Assembly (NCBI RefSeq): GCF_000424145.1
Contig: NZ_AUJI01000009.1
Coordinates: forward strand, 250,191-314,190
Length of the DNA: 64,000 nt
Direction: 5' to 3'
From: Butyrivibrio sp. AC2005
GTDB lineage: Bacteria; Bacillota; Clostridia; Lachnospirales; Lachnospiraceae
Shown: positions 45,308 to 52,943 of the stretch, one piece after another
Position numbering within the stretch: the stretch's first letter is position 1
How the letters are laid out: each line of letters begins with the position of its first letter
Notes under the pieces: generated by a model
What the model was told of the DNA's origin: nothing
The model's database searches: none
Seen by the model: the letters and a program-made list of their open reading frames with translations, nothing else
Position numbers and translations under genes: made by a program

Positions 45308-45787
45308 ATGAAAAAGAATATCCGTACCGTTTTATTTGGAGAGCTTGTACTTTTCATCGTTGTATTTCTTATCAGTACCCTCGGAACCAGCTTTGGTTTT
45401 TCTGCTGTCGCATGGTTTCTTGATGTGCCTTCGCTGATTCTTGTTTTACTTATTCTGATTCCCGGGCTCATTATCATGGGTGAGTGGAAAGATTTTTTGA
45501 ATTCATTCTCAGTAGGGATAAAAGATTACAGGCTTCTTGAACTAAAAAATATTATAGAAGCCGTAGGCGCTGCCCAGAAGCTTACTGTATTTGGAGCTCT
45601 TTTTGCCATCATAACTTCAGCAATAATTCTTATGGGACATTTATCTGAGCCGGAAACGTTTGGACCAAGCCTTGCTGTCTGCTTCCTTTCAGGTTTTTAT
45701 GCAGTAATAATCGAGTTTTTTCTTCTGCCGCTTAAGTTAAATGCCGAGCGTAAGATGAATGAAGAGATGGACATGGAAGATGAATGA
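45308..45787 (+). CDS. MotA/TolQ/ExbB-like membrane protein
   Basis: About 159 residues. Three membrane helices: 10-28, 32-52 and a C-terminal pair at ~90-145. FLDVPSLILVLLILIPGLIIMGEWKDFLNSF followed by ELKNIIEAVGAAQKLTVFGALFA and GPSLAVCFLSGFYAVIIEFFLLPLK resemble the MotA-type proton-channel domain used in stator complexes, but the partner MotB-like protein is not nearby. AAAAGGAG is 7 nt from ATG 45308. It overlaps the next gene, a LuxR-type HTH protein, by 8 nt. Confidence 0.7.
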   Translation: MKKNIRTVLFGELVLFIVVFLISTLGTSFGFSAVAWFLDVPSLILVLLILIPGLIIMGEWKDFLNSFSVGIKDYRLLELKNIIEAVGAAQKLTVFGALFAIITSAIILMGHLSEPETFGPSLAVCFLSGFYAVIIEFFLLPLKLNAERKMNEEMDMEDE

Positions 45788-46016
45788 TCCCGGAATTACA
45801 AAGGAGCAGTATCTTAATATAGCTCGTAAATTCGGATTTACGAAAAGAGAGCTTGAACTCGGATACCTTAAAGTGTCGGGGTTTTCAAATCATAGAATTG
45901 CTTATATGCTCGGAATTTCTGAGCAGACGGTAAAAAATCATTTCACTCACATTTATGAAAAGGCGTGGGTTCCCGGAAGAAAGGAATTCCAAGAGCTGTT
46001 TACACAGGATGGATAG
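45780..46016 (+). CDS. LuxR-type helix-turn-helix protein
   Basis: 78 residues from ATG 45780, an isolated GerE/LuxR HTH: FTKRELELGYLKVSGFSNHRIAYMLGISEQTVKNHFTHIYEKAWVPGRKEF. No receiver or ligand domain is attached. Overlap with the MotA-like gene and close coupling to the following gene suggest it is the transcriptional part of one small system. Confidence 0.8.
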   Translation: MNDPGITKEQYLNIARKFGFTKRELELGYLKVSGFSNHRIAYMLGISEQTVKNHFTHIYEKAWVPGRKEFQELFTQDG

Positions 46017-46021
46017 TGATT

Positions 46022-46711
46022 ATGAAGAGATCAGTTAAAAGAGCTATCATAATAATTTTAATTGTAAACGTCATCCTGATAGTTGCTGCTATTTGCGGGA
46101 GAATACTGAGCAGATTCGTTTATGAAGATCATCTTGATGAGCCTTTGATCACAGTTGATGATACCGAGATTACCTTAAGAGAATTTGGATATTACATATA
46201 TGAAGTAGAAGAGTTTGTGCAGAACCAGGCTCTTTTGTATGATCCTGAGAATCCAAAGCACTGGTGGAATACCCACTTTTCAGCCGGCATGGATTCTCAG
46301 TTTGTCTGTGATTACGCCAAGAAGGTGGCAGTTAACACTTGTATATCAGATGAGATTTATTATAAAAGAGCTCTTTCTGAAGGAGTTGTATTAAGTAGCG
46401 CGGAAGAAAAACAAGCAATGGTCGAAGCAAAGATGATCTTAAGCAGCATGACCGGGAATCAGCTTGCAAGAACAGGGTTGGATGAAAGCATCCTCACTAA
46501 TATGCGGATAAAACATGCTCTTGCAGTAAAATATGCCAAATTTCTTGTAAATACCTGTGATTTAACAGGATATTCCGAAGACCCAGAAAAGCTTCTAAAC
46601 TGGGACGGCGTGTATTATCAAGAAAAGATTCTACCGGAACATACAGTAAAGACTAATGATAAGGTTCTGGATAGAATAACGTTGGGAAAAATAACAGTGA
46701 ATTATGAGTAA
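46022..46711 (+). CDS. Membrane-anchored SurA/PrsA-N-like protein
   Basis: 229 residues from ATG 46022, 5 nt after the previous stop. A basic start and one hydrophobic helix (8-30) anchor it outside the membrane. ITVDDTEITLREFGYYIYEVEEF and the following helices read like the SurA N-terminal chaperone fold, which includes PrsA and other parvulin-linked proteins; no PpiC domain is present. The function is unknown, but its place after the MotA-like and HTH genes suggests a common system. Confidence 0.6.
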   Translation: MKRSVKRAIIIILIVNVILIVAAICGRILSRFVYEDHLDEPLITVDDTEITLREFGYYIYEVEEFVQNQALLYDPENPKHWWNTHFSAGMDSQFVCDYAKKVAVNTCISDEIYYKRALSEGVVLSSAEEKQAMVEAKMILSSMTGNQLARTGLDESILTNMRIKHALAVKYAKFLVNTCDLTGYSEDPEKLLNWDGVYYQEKILPEHTVKTNDKVLDRITLGKITVNYE

Positions 46712-46727
46712 TTCTATTTGAATGTGT

Positions 46728-46733
46728 TAGAAT
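46728..46733 (+). promoter_or_regulatory. Extended -10 promoter for the YjbR-MGMT gene
   Basis: TGT-TAGAAT forms an extended -10 whose expected start is 46740, the A of the ATG. No ribosome binding site precedes the gene, so the transcript may be leaderless. Confidence 0.45.
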
Positions 46734-46739
46734 TATTTC

Positions 46740-47369
46740 ATGAAAACAAGAGAAGAAGCATTAAAATACGGATTATCTTTTCCGGATACTTATCAGGAAG
46801 TGCCCTTCCACGATTCTAACTGGCAGCTGGTGCGATATAAGTATAATAAAAAAGCATTCCTGTGGACTTATGAACGAGAGGGCTTTATAAATCTCAATGT
46901 GAAGGTTGATCCCGAGACGGCTTTTTTCTGGAGAAAGGCTTACAGCTCAGTTATTCCCGGATACCATCAGAATAAGGAGCATTGGAATACAATCATCCTC
47001 GATGGAAGTATCCCGGATAAAGACATAAAGCTCATGATTGCCGAGAGCTACGACCTGATAGCAGACTCTCCGACTAAGAGGATTTATGATGCTGTAGCCA
47101 GAATCCCAAAGGGATGTGTTGCAACTTATGCGCAGGTTGCAGAAGAAGCCGGGGATAGAAAGATGGCAAGAGCTGTAGGAAATGCTCTTCACAAAAACCC
47201 TGACCCCAGCACAATTCCCTGTCATCGTGTAGTAAACTCAAAAGGCGAACTTGCCGGCAACTATGCATTTGGCGGAGCCTGGAAGCAGGGAGAAATCCTG
47301 CTCTCTGAAGGCGTCGAAGTCAAAGATGGAGTTGTTGATTTACATAAATATCAATGGCGCAATAAATAA
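46740..47369 (+). CDS. YjbR/MmcQ domain fused to a methylguanine-DNA methyltransferase-like domain
   Basis: 209 residues. Residues 1-105 are a YjbR (MmcQ) domain (EEALKYGLSFPDTYQEVPFHD, FINLNVKVDP, YHQNKEHWNTIILDG); residues ~115-195 are the Ogt/MGMT DNA-binding domain with the active-site PCHRVV, YAQVAEEAGDRKMARAVGNAL and NYAFGGAWKQGEILLSEG. The Cys is present, so alkyl transfer is possible. Such fusions occur in Clostridia, and a role in alkylation repair is likely. Confidence 0.88.
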   Translation: MKTREEALKYGLSFPDTYQEVPFHDSNWQLVRYKYNKKAFLWTYEREGFINLNVKVDPETAFFWRKAYSSVIPGYHQNKEHWNTIILDGSIPDKDIKLMIAESYDLIADSPTKRIYDAVARIPKGCVATYAQVAEEAGDRKMARAVGNALHKNPDPSTIPCHRVVNSKGELAGNYAFGGAWKQGEILLSEGVEVKDGVVDLHKYQWRNK

Positions 47370-47372
47370 TAA

Positions 47373-47400
47373 AGCCCCTGACCTTTGCGGGGCTCTTTTA
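47373..47400 (+). terminator. Terminator after the YjbR-MGMT gene
   Basis: AGCCCC pairs with GGGGCT over a 10-nt loop and is followed by CTTTTAT. Confidence 0.75.
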
Positions 47401-47427
47401 TAAGAGAAAGAGCTCGACAACTTCAAA

Positions 47428-47493
47428 TTGAACAAAATCACTGCACACAGCCTAGGCAGGTCATCGCGCAGCGATTTTGTTCAATTTCGGTTT
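47428..47493 (+). repeat. Interspersed palindromic repeat, copy B
   Basis: TTGAACAAAATC and CTGC pair with GCAG and GATTTTGTTCAA; the loop contains GCCTAGGC. Relative to copy A the loop core is conserved, while the stem tails changed together (TTGAA/TTCAA here, AAAAGAA/TTCTTTT there). Confidence 0.65.
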
Positions 47494-47509
47494 TTAAAGA
47501 CGAAAGGTA

Positions 47510-47960
47510 TGTCTCGTATGATAGATATCTTCCTTTCTGCCGAGAAGAAATACTCGAAGCACTTGATGAATACCCGGAATTGAAAAAGATTCTTTCTGAT
47601 ATGCTCGGAACCATTGAACAGAACAGGATTGTGGTGATCGAATCAGGCTATATGGGAACGATCCCCTACAGCACGCTTCTTTTATGATAACATTGAATCC
47701 GAGAACGCCATATTCTGGAATTTGTGTGATGAAGGAAACATAGTCGGTGAACTGTATTCTTTTTTGAAACTGGAGGATAAGGACTTCGCTGATGGCATAG
47801 ATACAGCCTATTTATGCGCCTTCCGTGTCACGGATATTGTTCGGGGCATTTATCACGGCGGTAATGCTGCTGATACTTGAATTGATACGAAAATGTGTGA
47901 GTATCGCAAAAGCAAAGGGCTTAAAGCTGTATGAGAAAATAAAAGAAAGGAAGAGTGCGA
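47510..47960 (+). pseudogene. String of gene fragments, including a GNAT acetyltransferase piece
   Basis: Three pieces of different genes lie end to end. 47510-47687: YDRYLPFCREEILEALDEYPELKKILSDML...VIESGYMGTIP, unrecognised. About 47690-47830: SENAIFWNLCDEGNIVGELYSFLKLEDKDFADGIDTAYLCAFRV, which looks like the first half of a GNAT N-acetyltransferase and stops before the acetyl-CoA loop. 47837-47990: FGAFITAVMLLILELIRKCVSIAKAKG..., the last membrane helix and tail of a membrane protein. None is a complete gene. Confidence 0.55.
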
Positions 47961-50084
47961 ATGAAGCTGATAAAAAGGGAAACTGAACAGACTGCACCAA
48001 ACCGCAAGATCAAAGCGGTCGTTGACATGATGTTTGATGACATTCCCTATTCCGAGGAGGTCACACAGGCGCAGGAGAAGATAAAATCTGCTCTGAATGC
48101 GGAATTTGACAATATAAAGGCTGACCGCCACGAGGACGAGGCTTTGGAGGAGCTGCTCGGCAGATACGGCAGGCTCTCGCAGATGGCAGAGCTTGCAGGC
48201 TACCCTGCGGACAGTGCGGAAAAATGGCGGGGCGATACGGAAGCTGTTGACCTTCGTCCGCTGAAAAAGGAAATATGGAAACAGCGTCTGAGGATATATT
48301 TCACTTCGGCATTTGCGGTGTTTGCGCTGCTGCAGGTGTTCTGGATCATCTACAATATCACAGCAAAGCCTGTTGCTGTTATCGGAAATGTGTTTGTTAT
48401 AGCGGTTGATTTAGTTTTAGCATCATTTCCGTTACGCAAATACCTGAAAACCGAGAAATCCGCCGAGGGGAGCAAATACGACACCGATTCATACAAATAT
48501 CTTCGTACCCGAAGCGACAAGTACGCAAAACGCCTGCTCAACGGCATAGCTCTGCTGTTTGCGGTGGTGTTCGTGTTTGTGGCATCTGAACTGAGCTTTT
48601 ACTTTTTCGGCAACTCAAAATCGGCTGAATTTGCGGAAAACTTCTTCAATAACAGCATCGTTATCGAGATACCCGTCTATCTGCTGATAAAAAATATCCT
48701 CTCCCTCAGAATGATACGGCGGAGGATAAATATTCCCGATAATTACAAGTACAAAAAGCACATCATCGGCATAACGATATTTTCGGCAGTCTATTGGCTT
48801 GGCGTAACAGCTTTTACAGTCATAAAAAGCAAGGACATCGCATACCCCGGAAATGTCTTTATGATCGCAGGGATAATTTTCGGGCTGCTCGTTATAGTCT
48901 ATGATCTCACATTAAGACGCAAGGTCACATTCAGAAATATCGTCATCAACAAGCCGAGAATAGCGGTTTATACGGCTGTCATAGTTGCGACATCGGGCTT
49001 TATGATCTTACAGGAGGACACATGGTACACGCAAAGCTACATCAATTCCGTTCCCGTTGTCGAGCATAACACTCACAAGATAGAGTACAATGACGAAACG
49101 GGGGGTTACACCATAACCAAAACCACAGACGATTTCAAGATACTCCACCTGACCGACATTCACATCGGCGGCAGTCTTTACTCCTACCGCAAGGACATAA
49201 AGGCGCTGAAGGCTTGCTATGCGGAGATAGAGCATACCCACCCCGACCTTGTTGTGGTCACGGGTGACCTGAGTTTTCCGCTGGGGATAATGTCCATGTC
49301 GCTGAATAACACCGCACCTGTAGGGCAGTTTGCGGCATTTATGCGGAACACGGGCATCCCGTGGGCTTTCACCTACGGCAACCACGACACGGAATCTCTG
49401 GCATCTGCAAACAAGCAGGAGCTGAATGAGGTCTACAAATCGCTGTCATTCAAGACTTCGGGCAATCTGCTTTACCCATATACCCAGCCCGATATCATGG
49501 GCAGAAACAATCAGCTTATCGAGATAAGAAATGCTGACGGCTCGCTAAACACGGGGCTTTTCATGATCGACTCAAACGCCTACACGGGCGAGGGCATCAA
49601 CGTTTACGACTATATCCACGACAATCAGGTGGACTGGTACGCCGATGAAGTCAGGAGAATGAATGCCGAGGCAGGTCACACGGTAAATTCAATGGTGTTC
49701 TTTCATATCCCATTGCAGGAGTACAAGACCGCAACAGAGCTATATCTGGACGGCAGCGACGAGGTTACATACTTCTACGGTGAGAATCCCGGTGACCACG
49801 GCGGTATCACCAATTACCTTGTGTGCTGTTCGGACTATCCGAGCAAGATGTTCGATACCGCCCTTGAGCTTGGCAGCACATCGGGATTCTTCTGCGGCCA
49901 CGACCACTACAACAATGCGTCTATCGAGTACAAGGGCATCCGCCTGACCTACGGCATGAGCATTGATTATCTCGCAATGCCGGGCATTGAAAAGGAAACA
50001 AAACAGCGTGGTGCAGAGCTGATAACCATACACGCTGACAGCACATGGGAGTCAGAACAGATACCGCTTGATTCTATAACATAA
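47961..50084 (+). CDS. Membrane metallophosphoesterase with N-terminal HAAS-like domain
   Basis: About 707 residues. An N-terminal helical domain (IKAVVDMMFDDIPYSEEVTQAQEKIKSALNAE..., LAGYP) resembles HAAS/DUF1700-type domains. Then come about eight membrane helices (100-360), then a calcineurin-like phosphoesterase domain (about 390-690) with FKILHLTDIHIGG, VVTGDLSF, TYGNHDT, VNSMVFFHIPL and GFFCGHDH as metal ligands. ATG 47961 is 7 nt from AGGAAG. GC content and codon choice (GGC, GCG, CTG, ATC rich) are clearly higher than in neighbours, suggesting transfer from another Clostridial lineage. Substrate unknown. Confidence 0.85.
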   Translation: MKLIKRETEQTAPNRKIKAVVDMMFDDIPYSEEVTQAQEKIKSALNAEFDNIKADRHEDEALEELLGRYGRLSQMAELAGYPADSAEKWRGDTEAVDLRPLKKEIWKQRLRIYFTSAFAVFALLQVFWIIYNITAKPVAVIGNVFVIAVDLVLASFPLRKYLKTEKSAEGSKYDTDSYKYLRTRSDKYAKRLLNGIALLFAVVFVFVASELSFYFFGNSKSAEFAENFFNNSIVIEIPVYLLIKNILSLRMIRRRINIPDNYKYKKHIIGITIFSAVYWLGVTAFTVIKSKDIAYPGNVFMIAGIIFGLLVIVYDLTLRRKVTFRNIVINKPRIAVYTAVIVATSGFMILQEDTWYTQSYINSVPVVEHNTHKIEYNDETGGYTITKTTDDFKILHLTDIHIGGSLYSYRKDIKALKACYAEIEHTHPDLVVVTGDLSFPLGIMSMSLNNTAPVGQFAAFMRNTGIPWAFTYGNHDTESLASANKQELNEVYKSLSFKTSGNLLYPYTQPDIMGRNNQLIEIRNADGSLNTGLFMIDSNAYTGEGINVYDYIHDNQVDWYADEVRRMNAEAGHTVNSMVFFHIPLQEYKTATELYLDGSDEVTYFYGENPGDHGGITNYLVCCSDYPSKMFDTALELGSTSGFFCGHDHYNNASIEYKGIRLTYGMSIDYLAMPGIEKETKQRGAELITIHADSTWESEQIPLDSIT

Positions 50085-50086
50085 CA

Positions 50087-50126
50087 AAAAGCAGATGCTT
50101 TCTACTGTGAAAGCACCTGCTTTTTT
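50087..50126 (+). terminator. Terminator after the phosphoesterase gene
   Basis: AAAAGCAG-TGCTTTC pairs with GAAAGCA-CTGCTTTT, with an A/C mismatch and a 6-nt loop, then TTTTTT. Confidence 0.85.
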
Positions 50127-50211
50127 ATAGCCTGCTGTAAAGGTATTGAATATAGTAGTTTGGAAAACTTCTATATGAGCGCAATTCTTATCAGGCGATA
50201 CGCTATGCAGA

Positions 50212-50264
50212 AAGACAGGACTATGCCTTCTGTACACGTTTACAGAGGACATAGCCCTTGTCTT
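50212..50264. repeat. Long hairpin / inverted repeat
   Basis: AAGACAGG-ACTATGCCTTCTGTA is nearly complementary (with G-U pairs) to TACAGAGGACATAGCCCTTGTCTT, leaving a 6-nt loop. Could be a terminator (TATTTC follows) or a MITE-like relic. Confidence 0.5.
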
Positions 50265-50325
50265 ATTTCAGTATAAAATGGTTGTTATTTGCTTCACAAG
50301 CGGTGTATAATCTGCATAATAATTC

Positions 50326-50356
50326 ATCCGGGCGCATTGCCTGGATATTTTTTTTG
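50326..50356 (+). terminator. Rho-independent terminator upstream of the HTH/nucleotidyltransferase pair
   Basis: ATCCGGGC pairs with GCCTGGAT (one G-U) over a 5-nt loop, followed by A and eight to nine T. Confidence 0.75.
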
Positions 50357-50361
50357 ATAGC

Positions 50362-50400
50362 ATATATACGCTTGCGTATATATAATTCTAAGTATATAAT
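50362..50400 (+). promoter_or_regulatory. Promoter with overlapping palindromic operator
   Basis: TTGCGT (50372-50377), 17-nt spacer, TATAAT (50395-50400). A perfect 22-bp dyad (half-sites ATATATACGC and GCGTATATAT around TT, 50362-50383) covers the -35. This is the layout expected for autorepression by the HTH protein encoded next. Confidence 0.7.
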
Positions 50401-50423
50401 AGAGGTGGAAGGAGGATGCGACT

Positions 50424-50984
50424 ATGTACATTAAGCAATATCTTGAAGACAACAGTATATCTATATATAAAGTGGCGAATAGCGCTTTGGTTGCTTATCC
50501 TACGGTTTTTAACATTGTTAATGGGAAGGTGGATATCCTTAACTGTGCTCTTGGCGTTGTGAAAAAGATAGCTGATGCTCTTAACCTCACAATAGATGAG
50601 CTTCTTACGCTGTGCGATAAGAATCATTCCTTCAACCTTTTCAGAAGTGAGCAGTGTCATCTAGTAAATCGTATTGGTGAGATAGATTACGTTATCGACC
50701 TTTTGGAAAAGAAAAAGATAGATTATTACTGGAAATTGGATATGAAAGCAGAAGCTTTTTATCTTCTTGCAATGCTTGATTATCTGAGCAAGCGGAACGA
50801 CCTTCCAAAGTGTACTGAGTACGATGAAATCAGGAGGTATAAGTTGGAAAAGCCGGTTTTTCCCGCTGATACAGAGTTATCAGAAATGCTTTTGGGAAAA
50901 GATGCGCAACAAGAAGCTTTGAATCACGCAATTCCCGAGTTCCTTAATTTTAATATAGTAGAATGCGAGATTATAAATGGATAA
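50424..50984 (+). CDS. HTH antitoxin-like protein
   Basis: 186 residues. The first ~65 residues form a Xre/Cro-like HTH (MYIKQYLEDNSISIYKVANSALVAYPTVFNIVNGKVDI..., ADALNLTIDELLTLC). The rest is helical with no catalytic motif (YWKLDMKAEAFYLLAMLDYLSK...). It overlaps the following nucleotidyltransferase gene by 8 nt. GGAGG upstream. By analogy with AbiE-type and MenAT-type pairs it is likely the antitoxin and autorepressor. Confidence 0.7.
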   Translation: MYIKQYLEDNSISIYKVANSALVAYPTVFNIVNGKVDILNCALGVVKKIADALNLTIDELLTLCDKNHSFNLFRSEQCHLVNRIGEIDYVIDLLEKKKIDYYWKLDMKAEAFYLLAMLDYLSKRNDLPKCTEYDEIRRYKLEKPVFPADTELSEMLLGKDAQQEALNHAIPEFLNFNIVECEIING

Positions 50985-51681
50985 GGTTTTATTTACGAAA
51001 GATAATATAGACAATCTGCTGTTCCAACTTGCAAAAGAGTATAAGAAGATCAATAGAAAAAATACACCGGCAGAGATTGTTATCATAGGTGGAGCAGCAA
51101 TAGTGTCCAAATATGGCTTCAGGGCTTCTACAACGGATATTGATAGTTTGATTTTTGCCTCTTCTTCAATGAAGGATGCAATAAATACCGTAGGCGACAA
51201 AAATGGACTGCCAACAGGTTGGATCAATGAGGAATTCAGAAAAACAAGTTCATACACTGAGAAAATCAGGCAGTATTCCAAGCATTATAAGCTGTTTGCA
51301 AATATTCTGGAAGCGAGGATGCTTCCTTCCGAGTACGATGTAGCAATGAAACTTGCGTCATTGAGACCGTACAAGTATGATATGTCAGATGCTGTCGGTA
51401 TCATAAAGTCAGAGAATATCACAAGAGAGCAGATAGAGAAAGCGGTCGTGGATTTTTATGGAGGATTTGAAAATCTGTCCCATCCTGATGAAGCAAAGAA
51501 ACTACTTGAGAGTATCTTTGCTGCTCATAACCTAGATGAGCTATATGACAGTACCAGAACATCAGAATCGGATAACCGGGTAATTCTCAAGGATATCGAT
51601 GATAATTATCCGAAACTTCTTAATGAAGGTAATCTGGCAAGCGTGCTAGAGGCTGCAAAAAGGAAGAAAGACAGTAAATAG
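50977..51681 (+). CDS. Nucleotidyltransferase-fold protein (DUF6036/AbiEii-like), candidate toxin
   Basis: 234 residues. EIVIIGGAAIVSKYGFRASTTDIDSLIF is the nucleotidyltransferase core: GG followed by a D-x-D pair, as in AbiEii, DUF6036 and related families. The middle has MLPSEYDVAMKLASLRPYKYDMSDAVGII and the C-terminus is helical. Overlap with the HTH gene and shared promoter make a toxin-antitoxin pair likely. Toxicity is inferred. Confidence 0.7.
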   Translation: MDKVLFTKDNIDNLLFQLAKEYKKINRKNTPAEIVIIGGAAIVSKYGFRASTTDIDSLIFASSSMKDAINTVGDKNGLPTGWINEEFRKTSSYTEKIRQYSKHYKLFANILEARMLPSEYDVAMKLASLRPYKYDMSDAVGIIKSENITREQIEKAVVDFYGGFENLSHPDEAKKLLESIFAAHNLDELYDSTRTSESDNRVILKDIDDNYPKLLNEGNLASVLEAAKRKKDSK

Positions 51682-51683
51682 TA

Positions 51684-51709
51684 ATAGTCTCATGAAATTT
51701 TGAGACTAT
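51684..51709 (+). repeat. Perfect inverted repeat after the nucleotidyltransferase gene
   Basis: ATAGTCTCA and TGAGACTAT separated by 8 nt; a stem that could stabilise the transcript end. Confidence 0.5.
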
Positions 51710-51728
51710 CATGAGACTGAGTTTTCTT

Positions 51729-51760
51729 AGGAGCTTCACTATGGGGCTCCTTTTCTTTTT
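51729..51760 (+). terminator. Terminator after the HTH/nucleotidyltransferase pair
   Basis: AGGAGC pairs with GCTCCT, followed by TTTCTTTTT. Confidence 0.8.
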
Positions 51761-51799
51761 GGATTCATTATAATGACCTCAGAAGGAGGTACATTACCT

Positions 51800-52917
51800 A
51801 TGATGAATCAGGAAACTATTAACTTTATCTTGCAGAGAATGGTAGTAGTCTGATTCTTCATTCTGAAGAAGATGATGAATGGGGAAGCACAGATTATTTT
51901 GGTACAGAAGGGCAGACATTTACTATTGAGAAGGACTCATCAGGGGAGATAAAGATTGATTGGACAAGTAAATTGGGAATGCTTGTGCCGGGTGATTATG
52001 TTTTGTCTTTTCAAATCCGGGACATCAAAAACGTTGGTGGAGACTGGGATTCTTTTGATTATAGGGTTTGGGTTTCTGTTCCCGAAAATGATGGCGATAG
52101 CCTTATAGAAAAAGCTGTTGCAGAAGCTGGTGCTGATATTAGTGATACCAGATACTCAGTTGTCTATGACTTTGACAATGATAATGTCATGGAGGCTTTT
52201 GTATACATTGGAAATGCTCCGGATGAATTTGCAACATGCGCTGGAAAAGTCTGGTATGTTGACGGCGATAGATGTGCGATGATAAAAGAGTGTGATAATT
52301 TCTTTGTGCATGGGGATAAAGTAATAGACATGTATCCTACCGGGGATTCAGTGGTGGTTGAGCTTGAAGAAGCGTACACAACTAGCACGGTTTCGTATCT
52401 TTTCATGCTAGAGAACGGCGAGTGGAAAGAATCGGCCATCTCAGGCATGGGTTATTTCTTTAAACCTGATTATGTCAGTGATTATTGCGTATCAGTGAGT
52501 GCATACGATTACTGTGTGGATTATGAAGAAGGAAAGGAAGATGAAGCTTTATATACAGGACACACATGGAAAAACTACTATTTCTTCTATGACGAAAAAT
52601 CAGGTGATTTCAAAGAATATGTCGGAAAAGAGATATCTGAAGATGAGCTTAAGGCAGCTTGTGGCTTTGATCTTGCAGCCGAGATTAGAGAAGCGGGATA
52701 TCAGGTAGATGTTGTTTTTAAAAGAGAAAATGGCATAATTAACGTCAATTATTCAAAAACAGAAAGAGGCGACGTCGGCTCTGTTTATAAGGAATACCAT
52801 AACGTGACATATAATGAACTGAATCAGCGATATGCCGATGCTTGGGGGACGAATGGCAATTCCTGGCAGGACTCTGATTTTGGAGGGACATACTTAAAAG
52901 CTATTACAGAAAAATAA
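51800..52917 (+). pseudogene. 5'-truncated gene for a probable surface protein
   Basis: From 51820 back the frame reads TYDESGNY, then a TAA at 51820-51822; from 51823 it is open to 52917 and reads LYLAENGSSLILHSEEDDEW..., continuing into MLVPGDYVLSFQIRDI at 51973, the first ATG. Homologous-looking sequence upstream of any start, plus an in-frame nonsense codon, suggests that the N-terminal part is lost. The remaining ~314 residues are Asp/Glu/Tyr rich (EEYNVTYNELNQ..., YDFDNDNVMEAFVYIGNAPDEF) and resemble extracellular proteins. A shorter protein from 51973 may still be made. Confidence 0.5.
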
Positions 52918-52943
52918 TCAAAAATGTTAGCTGGAGTGAAAAA

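Noticed and set aside
44142..47493. Integron attC sites
   Set aside because: The palindromic ends do not fit the RYYYAAC/GTTRRRY core sites and no integron integrase is present.
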